Assembly: GCA_964019055.1 (NCBI GenBank)
Contig: OZ025208.1
Span: forward strand, 15,250,957 to 15,314,956
DNA length: 64,000 nt
DNA from: Anthopleura xanthogrammica
Lineage: Eukaryota; Cnidaria; Anthozoa; Actiniaria; Actiniidae
Reading direction: 5' to 3'
The position numbers were made by a program, and so were the translations under genes. Below the pieces are notes generated by a model. The model did no database searches. It was not told the origin of the DNA and worked only from the letters and a program-made list of their open reading frames with translations. This document shows, one piece after another, positions 10,801 to 22,800 of this stretch (position 1 is the stretch's first letter; the number at the start of each line of letters is the position of its first letter).

Positions 10801-13800
10801 GAAAAACAATGCTGAATGGGAACTAGTCACCTGTGGGGTGCTAGAGTTCTGAATGTGTATGTCACTAGGCCCATGTTCTTCTGAACCACCCTTTGTGGTT
10901 CCTGTTAGCTGAACATGACCACCGGCTTTGCTAATTTCTCTTGCCAATGGGAAATCATTCGTAATGGGATTCTTATTACTGGACAGTAAACTTACCGAAG
11001 AAGTTGATACTGGAGTGGGATCCCTCTGAGTTTGTTCCATATCTTGTAGTAATTTGGCTTCTAAAATTGCTCGTTGCTTGTTCTCTTCCAAAGTCCTCAG
11101 TTTACGTGCTCTCATGGCTTCTTCATTTAATCTTCGTAACTCGAAGCTCTCTTGTTCGATTTTAGCTTGAGTTTCTCTCAGTTGTTGTTCTTTCCTTTCT
11201 TGTTCTGCCATCAGACGGTTATCCTCTTCAGTTTGCTTTGAAATCACTTGAATATCATGTTCTATGAGCTTAGCTTCTAACAGCTTGTCTTGGTACAACG
11301 AACTAGATTTAGAATGGCTAAATGTAGTTGATGTTGCTTTCCTTTGACTTGGCTGTGACTCCCTTTCAGGCTTAGCTGCCTTTGGTTGACTCCGGTTTGA
11401 CTGCACGTCTGAGACAGAAACGGTTGTCACACTTGTAGAATATTTAGAACTAGAAGAGCCTGATCGACTTGATTTTGACTTCGAACTGCAGCTGGATCTT
11501 GTAGAAGAGGAATTTTGCTGAATATATCTTTCAATATCAGACAAACACAGCACAGTAGGCTCCAAAGCCATTTCCATCCATTGCTCATGCTCCTCGTTAT
11601 CAGGTTCAAGAATATAAAGAACTTCGTTTGACATTTCCATCATTTCAATAGCCTGATTTAATTCTTGACGAAGGGCCTTGATCGATTTAACATTGATTCC
11701 CTCTTGAATATACTGACGAATTTGGTTAACCAACCTTGTTACCTTGGATTTCTTTCCCTTTCGAATTCCCTTTGCCTTGAATATTTCCTCGGATAGAACA
11801 CCAGGTGGTTTATCAGTGATCGCATGCCTCTTTGGACGGGATATTGTCGTCTCTGGTAGGTCCAATAGCAGGTTGTTTTCTTCGGTATTTCCACTCGATA
11901 AATCCATCGTTCGTCGCTTCTCTAAGACTGCACGCTGGAAAATAATCCGGCTCGAAGGACCAAAATGTGCTCGAGAACCCCGACGAGACGAGATATTTCT
12001 TAGATGGCTAGATTTAGAGCGGAATTTTAGAGGATTATAACGCAGATTGAAGAAAACTTAACACATTTTAATCGCCATGTGGAATCATAACAACTGCGGG
12101 GGGTCCCCGTCACCACAGGTAACCCGAAAAACATAAAAGCAACAAATTCATATAAACGTCTATAGTTCAACAATGTTCCTTGCTGTCCCGTCGTGGACAG
12201 ATAGGTAGGTTGGTTAACTAACCTAGGTAGGTAGGTAGGTCGTGGTAGGCTGTTACGGTAGGTAAAGGTAGGTAGGCAGGTAGCAGTGGCGTAGCGAGGG
12301 GGTGGCCACCCCCTAAAATTTTCGGATCGAGCCTTTTTTTCTTTGATGTATGATGTCAATGCCACTGGCGTAGAGAGGGGGGCGACCACGTGCCCCCCCC
12401 CCCCCCCCACATTTTTGCCGTAATTGGTTTTTATTTTAGGTGCCCCCCAAATCCTGGGTCCTCCGGCGCTACGCCACTGGCAGGTAGGAAAGTAGTGTAA
12501 GTAGGTAGGTAGGTAGGTCGGTCGGTCAGTCGGAAGGTCGGATAGGGATGTAAGGAAGGAAGGAAGGAGGGAGGGAGGGAGGTAAGCTGGTAGCTTAGGT
12601 AGGTAGGTAGATAGACAGGTAGGTAGGTAAATGGGTAGGTAAGGTGGGTAGGTATATGTGGGTGGTTAGGTAGGTGGGTTACCAATGGCATAGTGATACA
12701 ACTTTATTTCTCTGTCATCTTTTTCAGCCTGTAGAGGCCGATTCTATAAAAAAGGTAATAATTAAATGGATTTAACAGTTACTTCTTTTGATATGTTTGT
12801 ACAGAATTTCTATATAGTTGTTGTTATTTGACGTAAGAATTTGTGGTTAGTCTTCTATTACTTCTTCCGTAGCCAAAAGAGCAGCTGTCCTAATTAGTGT
12901 TTTGCCGATGCACGCGTGCATTATGACTGCCACGCAGCACATATTCAACAAAAACAAAAACAAACGAAAAAAGAAATAAAATAAATAAAATAAAACAAAA
13001 ATAGTTTAAAAGAGTTTTATGAAGGTTTAGAACCACTTGAAATGAAAAAAAAAAAAAAAAAAAAAGAATTTGTCAAAAGACAATGACTTTTTGCGCTATT
13101 TATCGTACTTTATTATTGCCATTGGATTAAGAAAATCTCTTTTTCTCTTTACTTTCATTAAAATATGTTTTTTTTTCTCACTTCCTTTCCTTTCCAGCGG
13201 CTTCATTGTGCTGGTGAATCTGTAAGTTTTCCAGTTTTACTCATACATTTCGTTACAATATCTCGTAATGTCAATTTTGTTTATGAGGGAGGGGAGGGTT
13301 GGGAATGATGTCATCCAGAGAGTCTGTCACTCCAGTCCAACTCGGTCGTAAGTTTAGTTTCTAGTCCTCCGGCTTCAAGCTCCTTGGGCAATGGGGGAAT
13401 CAAAGATAGTGTAACACTAGAGTGATTTTTCTTCGGTTTTCCTTGGTCCAAAACACCCTGTAACTATATACAAAATGAGTGGATCGAGGGTGGATTAATA
13501 GGGCCTCTGGCACTGGGGCACGTGTTGCACCATCTTTGATAGAGTTTTAGGTTTCTTTATTTTAGGGTCATTTTTAGGTTATCTAGTCTTAAATATTTCA
13601 AATTCCTACCTTTGGAGGTGGGGGATGGGGGCATCGAGTAAGGTCAAAATCCCTACCCAGATAGCAACCCACCCCATTCTTTATTTTAGGGTCATTTTTA
13701 GGTTATCTAGTCTTAAATATTTCAAATTCCTACCTTTGGAGGTTGGGGATGGGGGCATCGAGTAAGGTCAAAATCCCTACCCAGATAGCAACCCATCCCC

Positions 13801-16800
13801 TTCTTTATTTTAGGGTCATTTTTAGGTTATCTAGTCTTTAAATAGTTCAAATTCCTACCTTTGGAGGTGGGGGATGGGGGCATCGAGTAAGGTCAAAATC
13901 CCTGCCCAGATAGCAACCCACCCCATTTTTTATTTTATTGTCATTTTTAGGTTATCTAGTCTTTAAATAGTTCAAATTCCTTGCTTTGGAGGTGGGGGAT
14001 GGGGGCATCGAGTAAGGTCAAAATCCCTACCCAGATAGCAACCCATCCCCTTCTTTATTTTAGGGTCATTTTTAGGTTATCTAGTCTTTAAATATTTCAA
14101 ATTCCTACCTTTGGAGGTGGGGGATGGGGGCATCGAGTAAGGTCAAAATCCCTACCCAGATAGCAACCCACCCCATTCTTTATTTTAGGGTCATTTTTAG
14201 GTTATCTAGTCTTTAAATATTTCAAATTCCTACCTTTGGAGGTGGGGGATGGGGGCATCGAGTAAGGTCAAAATCCCTACCCAGATAGCAACCCACCCCA
14301 TTCTTTATTTTAGGGTCATTTTTAGGTTATCTAGTCTTTAAATATTTCAAATTCCTACCTTTGGAGGTGGGGGATGGGGGCATCGAGTAAGGTCAAAATC
14401 CCTACCCAGATAGCAACCCACCCCATTCTTTATTTTAGGGTCATTTTTAGGTTATCTAGTCTTTAAATAGTTCAAATTCCTACCTTTGGAGGTGGGGGAT
14501 GGGGGCATCGAGTAAGGTCAAAATCCCTGCCCAGATAGCAACCCACCCCATTTTTTATTTTATTGTCATTTTTAGGTTATCTAGTCTTTAAATAGTTCAA
14601 ATTCCTTGCTTTGGAGGTGGGGGATGGGGGCATCGAGTAAGGTCAAAATCCCTACCCAGATAGCAACCCATCCCCTTCTTTATTTTAGGGTCATTTTTAG
14701 GTTATCTAGTCTTTAAATATTTCAAATTCCTACCTTTGGAGGTGGGGGATGGGGGCATCGAGTAAGGTCAAAATCCCTACCCAGATAGCAACCCACCCCA
14801 TTCTTTATTTTAGGGTCATTTTTAGGTTATCTAGTCTTTAAATATTTCAAATTCCTACCTTTGGAGGTGGGGGATGGGGGCATCGAGTAAGGTCAAAATC
14901 CCTACCCAGATAGCAACCCACCCCATTCTTTATTTTAGGGTCATTTTTAGGTTATCTAGTCTTTAAATATTTCAAATTCCTACCTTTGGAGGTGGGGGAT
15001 GGGGGCATCGAGTAAGGTCAAAATCCCTGCCCAGATAGCAACCCATCCCCTTCTTTATTTTAGGGTCATTTTTAGGTTATCTAGTCTTTAAATAGTTCAA
15101 ATTCCTTGCTTTGGAGGTGGGGGATGGGGGCATCGAGTAAGGTCAAAATCCCTACCCAGATAGCAACCCATCCCCTTCTTTATTTTAGGGTCATTTTTAG
15201 GTTATCTAGTCTTAAATATTTCAAATTCCTACCTTTGGAGGTGGGGGATGGGGGCATCGAGTAAGGTCAAAATCCCTACCCAGATAGCAACCCATCCCCT
15301 TCTTTATTTTAGGGTCATTTTTAGGTTATCTAGTCTTTAAATAGTTCAAATTCCTTGCTTTGGAGGTGGGGGATGGGGGCATCGAGTAAGGTCAAAATCC
15401 CTGCCCAGATAGCAACCCACCCCATTCTTTATTTTAGGGTCATTTTTAGGTTATCTAGTCTTTAAATAGTTCAAATTCCTACCTTTGGAGGTGGGGGATG
15501 GGGGCATCGAGTAAGGTCAAAATCCCTGCCCAGATAGCAACCCACCCCCTGCCCTCCCCTCATCCCTTTTGGTTGCCATTGCTTAATCTTAATGGTACTT
15601 TATTTCCTGTCGCAGCCTTTGGACCGTTATCATTATCTGGACTCCTACGACCTCGATGACGTGCCCAGGCATATGGTAACGTACAAAAGCAATTTATATA
15701 TAAGCCAGTTCAAAGTTTAAGAATCGTTTTTAGTGCGCATGCGATTTTAACCCGAATTTCTCACCTTCTTTTGTTTAAACCTTCTTTTGTTTAAACCTTC
15801 TTTTGTTTTTAATTAAACAAAAGAAGGTGAGAAATTCGGGATAAAATCGCTTTGCACCATCACGGAGGCTGAGTGCTGGATAAACACAGTAGCATATGCT
15901 ACGCGTGTGCATGGGAAATAATCTGATTTACATGAGAAAGAATTCAGTTTTCCAGGGGAAAAAGACTATGTTGTTGTGCCTCCTGTCATGGCTGCCATGA
16001 TGTGATGGTGCAAAGCCTCTGTTGTTGAAAAATGACCCTGGCTCACCCTGTCTACCAAGCTTGATCATTGGAAAAGCATTTGGAACTCCCTCGAAGCACA
16101 GAAGAGAACCAACAAACAACTCTACTCACATACGACACTTTAAGTGCAACAGTGTTGTAGAAGGTTTCAAGAACCATTCATATCAGTCGTCTTCTAGCAG
16201 GAATCATTGTAGCTTATATACATTTTCAAAGAATAACTGCCATAGATCTCGCTGACTGGTCGAGGCGCGTGCTTCATTATACTGCACACAGTATTAGTGC
16301 GCGCGTTTCCATCCCTCCATCCCTCCATCCCTCCATCCCTCCATCCCTCCATCCCTCCATCCCTCCATCCCTCCATCCCTCCATCCCTCCATCCCTCCAT
16401 CCGTCCGTCCGTCCGTCCGTCCCTCCATCCCTCCATCCATCCATCCCTCCATTCCTCCATCCCTCCATCCATCCTTCCCTCCATCCCTCCATCCGTCCGT
16501 CCGTCCATCCAATGCCCCCGCTATAACACTACCTAATTACATTTTGCGCAAAACTGTGATATAGCTTTACCTTTTATTAGTGTTGTTATTGTTTTCAGTG
16601 CGAACACATGTACACTAACTGGGACCACGTCATATGTCTCATTCCCACTGTTGTTAGTTAGTTAGCTGCACCAATTTAATGGAACGATCTTCCAATTGAT
16701 ATCAAAAACAGTTTGACTTTTTTCATTCATTTAAGAAACAACTGAAAACTTTCCTTTTTAAGAAAGCTTACACCTTTTAATTATTAAATTGAACTGTGGC

Positions 16801-19800
16801 TGTCGCTTCACTGTGGCCGCCATCTGTTATTAATTATTTTCATTATATATTAGTTTTATCATTAGTATGATATTTAATAGTCGTTTTTCAGACTTATAAT
16901 ACTATAGGAAATTAGAAAAATCCTACTAATGGTCTATCACCAATCGAGCCCTGTGATTGGCTGAGCTACTAGGGGTCTATTAGTGATAGACCTCTAGTAG
17001 CGAAAAGCGCCGGTTTTGAAAACCCAAAAAAATATATTTAAAGCAAAATCCAAAACTTTTTGCATCCTTTTATTGGACCGATTAGTAGGTTTTTACTAAA
17101 ACAATTAGACCTCTCGCCCTCATGGCCTACGAGTCAATAGCCCATTCGGCCTCCGGCCTCATGGGCTATTGACTCGTAGACCATTCGGACTCGAGGACTA
17201 ATTGTTAAGTGGACTGTGGTTTCCGCTATACTTTTATCAACATTTTTTATTATTATTAGTTTCAATTGTTTGTATGCAATATTTTAGAAAATATAAAATA
17301 TGACCAAACCAGTCTTCGTTGCTTGCTTGTTCCTGATTGGCTAAGTTTGTCATATATAGCTTGTTTTGATTTCTTTTTGCTCTGCATCGTGATTGGCTAA
17401 CCTTGTACAAGTGGTTCCAGTTAGTGTGGTTGCACTGTAGGGAGGTCAGGAAATCAAACTCAATGCCCCCGCGCCTCGACTCCAGGGGTTACATGTGTAA
17501 GACGAAAATCTCTTTGTCATTTTTCCCTATTTAATTTTGTTACATTTTTTTTTTCATTTCAGGTGGCGAAATCTGTACAACCCGTAAGTTTTGGTTACAG
17601 CGTTTAGTTTACAGCGTTTAGTTACATTATCTTGTATTGGAATTAACGGGTATTATTTACTAGAATATCTGGAGCATTCATGTTTGTAAGGGGGTGCGGT
17701 TTTGTTTTGCGAGGTGGATTAATAGGCCTCATGGGACAGATATTGCATCATCCTCGATGGTTTTTTAGGTTTCGCATTTGTATTTTTCGTAATTTAGAAC
17801 GTTTGGGTTTTGATGATTCAATTTCATGAACACCTCACGCAGGAGAACCTCAAATATCACCCTTATTGATAATTCTCCAATGGATAATATACAGTCCCGT
17901 TGGGCAGACCAATTTCCCACCTGTAGAATCTATCAAATGTAAAATATTTTATTCTTCATTTTTATTAGTGGTTCATTTTCAGTTTTTTTAAAAATCTTTT
18001 AAGTGTCAATCCTATCTTTGGGGGGATAAGGGGAGGGGGGGGGGGGATGGGAGGGGGTAATTAGTCATGTCAAAACTCCTACCCAGGTATCAATCCTCAA
18101 TATCAAATTCCTCAGGGTATACGCATCCCCCCCTCACCACCACTATCGCTAGGGCTTACCATTGTTTTAATTTTAAAAATTCTTTTTTGTCCTGCCGCAG
18201 GCCTTGGAACGTCTCGCGCCAGTCCTCCAGGTAATGTAAAAGAACAAAAGCAACTATTGCTGAAAATAGTAGGGTTTTAATAGTCTTCTAGCTGGAATCA
18301 TTTTAGCTTATATACATTTTCATAAAATAACCGTTGGTAACGCACTCTCTATAAAGCATTTGACTTGCTTACTAGAAAGTGCGTTAGATTCAAACAACAC
18401 AGGCAACCCATAAAGAGCACTTTACCAACGGTTATTGATTTGGATTTAATCGGCTATCAATTTACAGTCCACATCTGATTACAGCTTACCTAACCGTTAA
18501 CCGATCCCAAACTACAGGAAGCTGATCACATACCACAGGAAACCCATAAAGAGCAATTAAAGAATAATGAATATCGAATGCGGTAAAGGAAAGCCGGGCT
18601 CCCTGTTGGAATATTTGGCACAAAAATAAAATCTCTAAGATGAGCCGATCTTTTAAGAATTCTATCTTGTCCCAATGTTTGCCCCCTGGAATACTGCATG
18701 GCTAATTTGCATTACAATATGAAAACCATCACGGCGTCTATCGTGAATATATCCTTTTTTCAGACACGGTGATTTGTATGTAGTCTCTTTCGGGGTATTA
18801 ATAGGGACTCTGGCACCAGGGATAGATGGTGCATCATCTTTAAGTGTCAATTCCAGCTTGGGGGTCGGGGTAATTAGTCATGTGAAAACTCCTAACCAGT
18901 TACCAATCCTGAATGTCAAATTCCCCTCTACACCACCATCCCTAGGGATTACCATTGTTTTATTTTAAGATATTCTTTTTTGTCGCAGGTCATGGAACGT
19001 CTCGAGCCATTAGAAATGGTAATGTAAAAGAACAAAAGCAACTATATTGCTGAAAATTGTAGGGTTTTAATTGTCGTCTAGCAGGAACCATAGTAGCTTA
19101 TATAGAGGGTATTCACCAACAACAGTCTTTCTCAAGTCTACACTCACCCGGACGATCACATTACTCACTCCATTACTGACTTATATAGACTTTCATAGAA
19201 TAACTGCCATAGATCTCGCTTTCTGATTGGTCGAGGCACGTGCTTCATTACTGCACACAGCATTTGCGCGCTGTCCCACCCGTTTGTCTGTCCATCCACC
19301 CATCCATCAATCCCTCCCTCCCTCCCTCCCTTCATCCATCCATCCATCCATCCATCCATCCAATACCCCTGCTACCTCACTACATAATTACATTTTGCGC
19401 AAAACTATGATATAGATTTCCTTCTTCTTAGCGTTTTTATTGTTTATAGACATGCAGACACACTAATTAACTGGGAAAAGTTCACATGCAATGTTTCATT
19501 CGAACTGTTGTTGGTAACAGTAACCTTTGTGGAAAATATGACCAGATCCAGGCTTCGTTGCTTGCATGTTTATTCCTGACTGGCTTAGAGTGCCTATGAC
19601 ACACCTGACAACATTCTCAGCTTATATTCAAGTTTACATGAGGTGGCTGTTGGCTGCCCCCCAACAATATATAGTTTGAGTGATGCCTCTTGATGTTATA
19701 AAGGTTTTTAAAGGTTATAAAGTCGTTTATGTTTATTTGTTGTTGCTTGTAATTCGAAACACTGGCTGCTATGCGAAAACTAATTAACAATTAGTCCTCG

Positions 19801-22800
19801 AGTCCGAATGGTCTACGAGTCAATAGCCTATGAGGCCGAAGGCCGAATGGGCTATTGACTCGTAGGCCATGAGGGCGAGAGGTCTAATTGTTTTAGTAAA
19901 AACCTACTAATCGGTCCAATAAAAGGATGCAAAAAGTTTTGGATTTTGCTTTAAATATATATTTTTTGGTTTTCAAAACCGGCGCTTTTCGCTACTAGAG
20001 GTCTATCACTAATAGACCCCTAGTAGCTCAGCCAATCACAGGGCTCGATTGGTGATAGACCATTAGTAGGTTTTTTCTAATTAGCAATAGTTTTTATAAA
20101 AGCCACAGATGAAACAGTGATGCTTTCCAAATTTGATTTGTGTATCAGTTAAATTTTGTATATTAAATGATGACTCTCCTGACGTCACAGTAATTAGCAA
20201 GAAACACAAAAAAAAACCCTTTACAACTTCAAGACGCATCGCTCAAAGTATATACTTTTTTTTGGTCACAGAACAGCTCACCTCATGTAGAATCTATGAG
20301 AATGTTGTCACATGTTTACGTTTTCACTGCTAAACGCACATTTTGGACGAGAAAAGTACATTTTGGGTGTCCAAAACACTGTTTTGCTGAAAAAAAAAGC
20401 TTTTTAGCCCAAAAAACTGAAAAATGGCCATTTTGGCTCTCAAAACCAGGTTTTTCGCTAACGGCGTGAGCTGTTTGCTGAAACCACCACTTTTTGCTCA
20501 TGAAAATACCTTTGACATGTATAGATTGTTTTGTTTTCGTTTTACCATATATATATATATATATATATGCATCGTGATTGGTTAACAAGTGATCCCTGTT
20601 AGTCTGCCTACACTGTACGTCGGGAAAACAATACTCCCGTTTCGAGTTCTCTTTTACGCTGTGTTAGCCTCAAAACCGTGTAATATATTCTTTTATTCAG
20701 TAACAGCCCGTGGAAATTCAAGAGATCTGTGTGTAAAGAAGACAATAAAAATACTTTGAAATTTCACGAGTTTTATCTAAATTTCTGCATAATTTACGCA
20801 CAATTGAGGCTAACACAGCGTAAAAGAGAACTCGAAACGGGAGTATTTGAGTATCCCTCGCCTCCATTCCATGACTTAGATATGTAAGACGAAAATTCTC
20901 TTTCCCCCTTTAATTTCGTTGTTTTTTCTATTCCAGTTTGCAAGAACTAGAGAACCTGTAAGTTTGGTTACATCTTTTAGTATTATCTTGTGTTAAACTG
21001 GCGAGGATTATTTCTAATTTTAGAAGCATTCAAGTTCGTAAGGGAGTGCGATTTTTTCTTAGCGAGGTGATTTATGTGTAGGAGAGGGGAAGATTGGGCA
21101 CGCTCTCTCGCTCCAGTCCCTTCCGGGGTATTAATAGGGTCTCTGATACCATGGGCAGGTGTTACATCTTTTGTTAGCATTTTAGATTTCGTATTTGTAT
21201 TTTTTCTAATGAGTGAAACTTTTGAGAGAGGTTGAAGAACTTTGACAGAAGTCCATTCTGGCTTTCATTGATAATTCTCCGGCTGATAAAATGCGGTCCG
21301 GTGGGCAGACCCGAATTTCCTAGCCTGGAATGAGATGTCGCGATCGGGATTCTTTCTCTATATTGTTGGGTCATTTCCAAGTTTAAAAAGTATTCTTCTT
21401 TTGTTATTTCGCAGGCCTTAGAACGTGTTCAGCTAGCCTCCGTGGTAATGTAAAGCAAGGAAGCAACTATATTGCTGTTTTTTTATTAAAAGTATTTTTT
21501 TTATTAATCAAGAACTGCCATTGATATCGCTTTCTAATTGGTCCGGAAGCGGATGCTTTACACACAGGATTTGCGCGCGGTTGCCCTAACATTATAAGTG
21601 TATATCAAGTCTACGACATTTTGACGGTTCTGGCATCTCAAATCAGCCTTGAAAATTACCTTTCTGACCACGCCCAGCCATGTTGGCCGCTGCTTCTAGA
21701 ATTCTAGTGTGGACTCGCACTTGTTTGTTATGACGTAAATTCGGTGACTCAGGTCGACTCTCTCGTCTGTCCTTATTGTCGGAGGCTGTTCAAATGTAAC
21801 TAAGAAAGGCATAAAATGTCATACAATCCCGTATTTCATCGACGATATACCAATAGTTCTGGAATTTACGTCACTAGTTACCAATCTCCCAAATAACGGC
21901 TAACATGGATGGGCGTGGTCAGAAAGGTAACTTTGAAGGCTGATTGGAGGGGAAAGTAAATTCGAACTCGAAATTGTTTTGGTGGGATATTAATCTACAT
22001 TATTTAGAGATGCTGGAACCGTCAAGAAGCCGTAGACCTGATATATGCTGTAAGGTTAAACGGCGTTTCTAAAGCTAGCGTAAGGTTGATAATCTTCTTG
22101 ATAATCCGTTGTTGCTATTTTGTAATAGGAAGAACCTATTATCCCAGAAAAAACAGATAACAACGTGGATAGACAGAAGGATCTCAAAGGTAAGATTTGA
22201 CCTGACCTGACCTCTGATAGAGGATTTTTGCACCCACTCCCTCGGCTTATTTCTTTCAGGCACGTTTGAGGGAGGCTTATTAGAGAGGGGAGGGGGATTA
22301 TGAATTTAACAAAATACGGTAAACTTCCGATTAAACTAAAGTATGGGTAATATTATGACTTTTACTTGTATTACGATTATACCATAACAAAGGCACTTTG
22401 TCACTGTACTGCCAAAACGTGAATAAATCATAATACCTTAGTCAGTACACGTGCATGCTGTGTTATATTTCTCAGTTTAGTTGTGAAGGGGAGGGAAGAG
22501 GGGTGTCATTCAATAGAGTATTATTTCTTTGTTTAATTTTTGGCGCTTGAGAAGACACTTGAATATGAATACGGTTCAAAGAAACGATCACGATCGAGAA
22601 TCACACTTTATCTGGAATAGGAAAAATTTATGCCCAAGCTAAAGATGTCTATTGCAAATTTCCAACCATTCCGACTTATTTTAAAGATCTTTTTCTTTGG
22701 TTTATTCCACAGAAGATGAAAACAGATTGAGTCTGCAAAACCGTTTAGGTAGGTATCATGGGCAGTAAGAATCTCGTAATATAAGTAGCATTAGTGAAGA

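Larger units (their letters stand above)
5025..12199 (-). mobile_element. Complete BEL/Pao LTR retrotransposon in gene A intron 2, antisense to the gene
   Basis: Two 234-bp LTRs (5025-5258 and 11966-12199) bound a 7175-bp element. Each LTR begins TGT and ends ACA. The element is flanked by a 5-bp target duplication, GATAG (5020-5024 and 12200-12204). Next to the 5' LTR on the minus strand, 'TGGTCCTTCGAGCCGGA' is a plausible tRNA primer site. A G-rich 'AGGGGCGGGAA' next to the 3' LTR is the likely polypurine tract. One uninterrupted gag-pol frame lies between. LTRs that look identical, an exact TSD and an open frame point to a recent insertion. It must be spliced out with intron 2. Confidence 0.95.

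Noticed and set aside
5324..11907. Numerous plus-strand frames of 60-123 codons
   Set aside because: They are opposite-strand shadows of the BEL/Pao polyprotein.
13553..15545. Regular repeats with a constant core, superficially like a CRISPR array
   Set aside because: The whole 125-bp unit is repeated with no unique spacers, and the DNA is eukaryotic; it is a satellite.
16194..16536. Six overlapping His/Pro/Ser and Gly/Trp/Met-rich open frames
   Set aside because: They are translations of the CATCCCTC microsatellite in all frames.
16599..16628. Possible extra gene A exon [10 protein letters not shown] after 'gttttcag'
   Set aside because: The following donor (gtcata) is poor, and the homologous module copy near 19440 has no usable exon.
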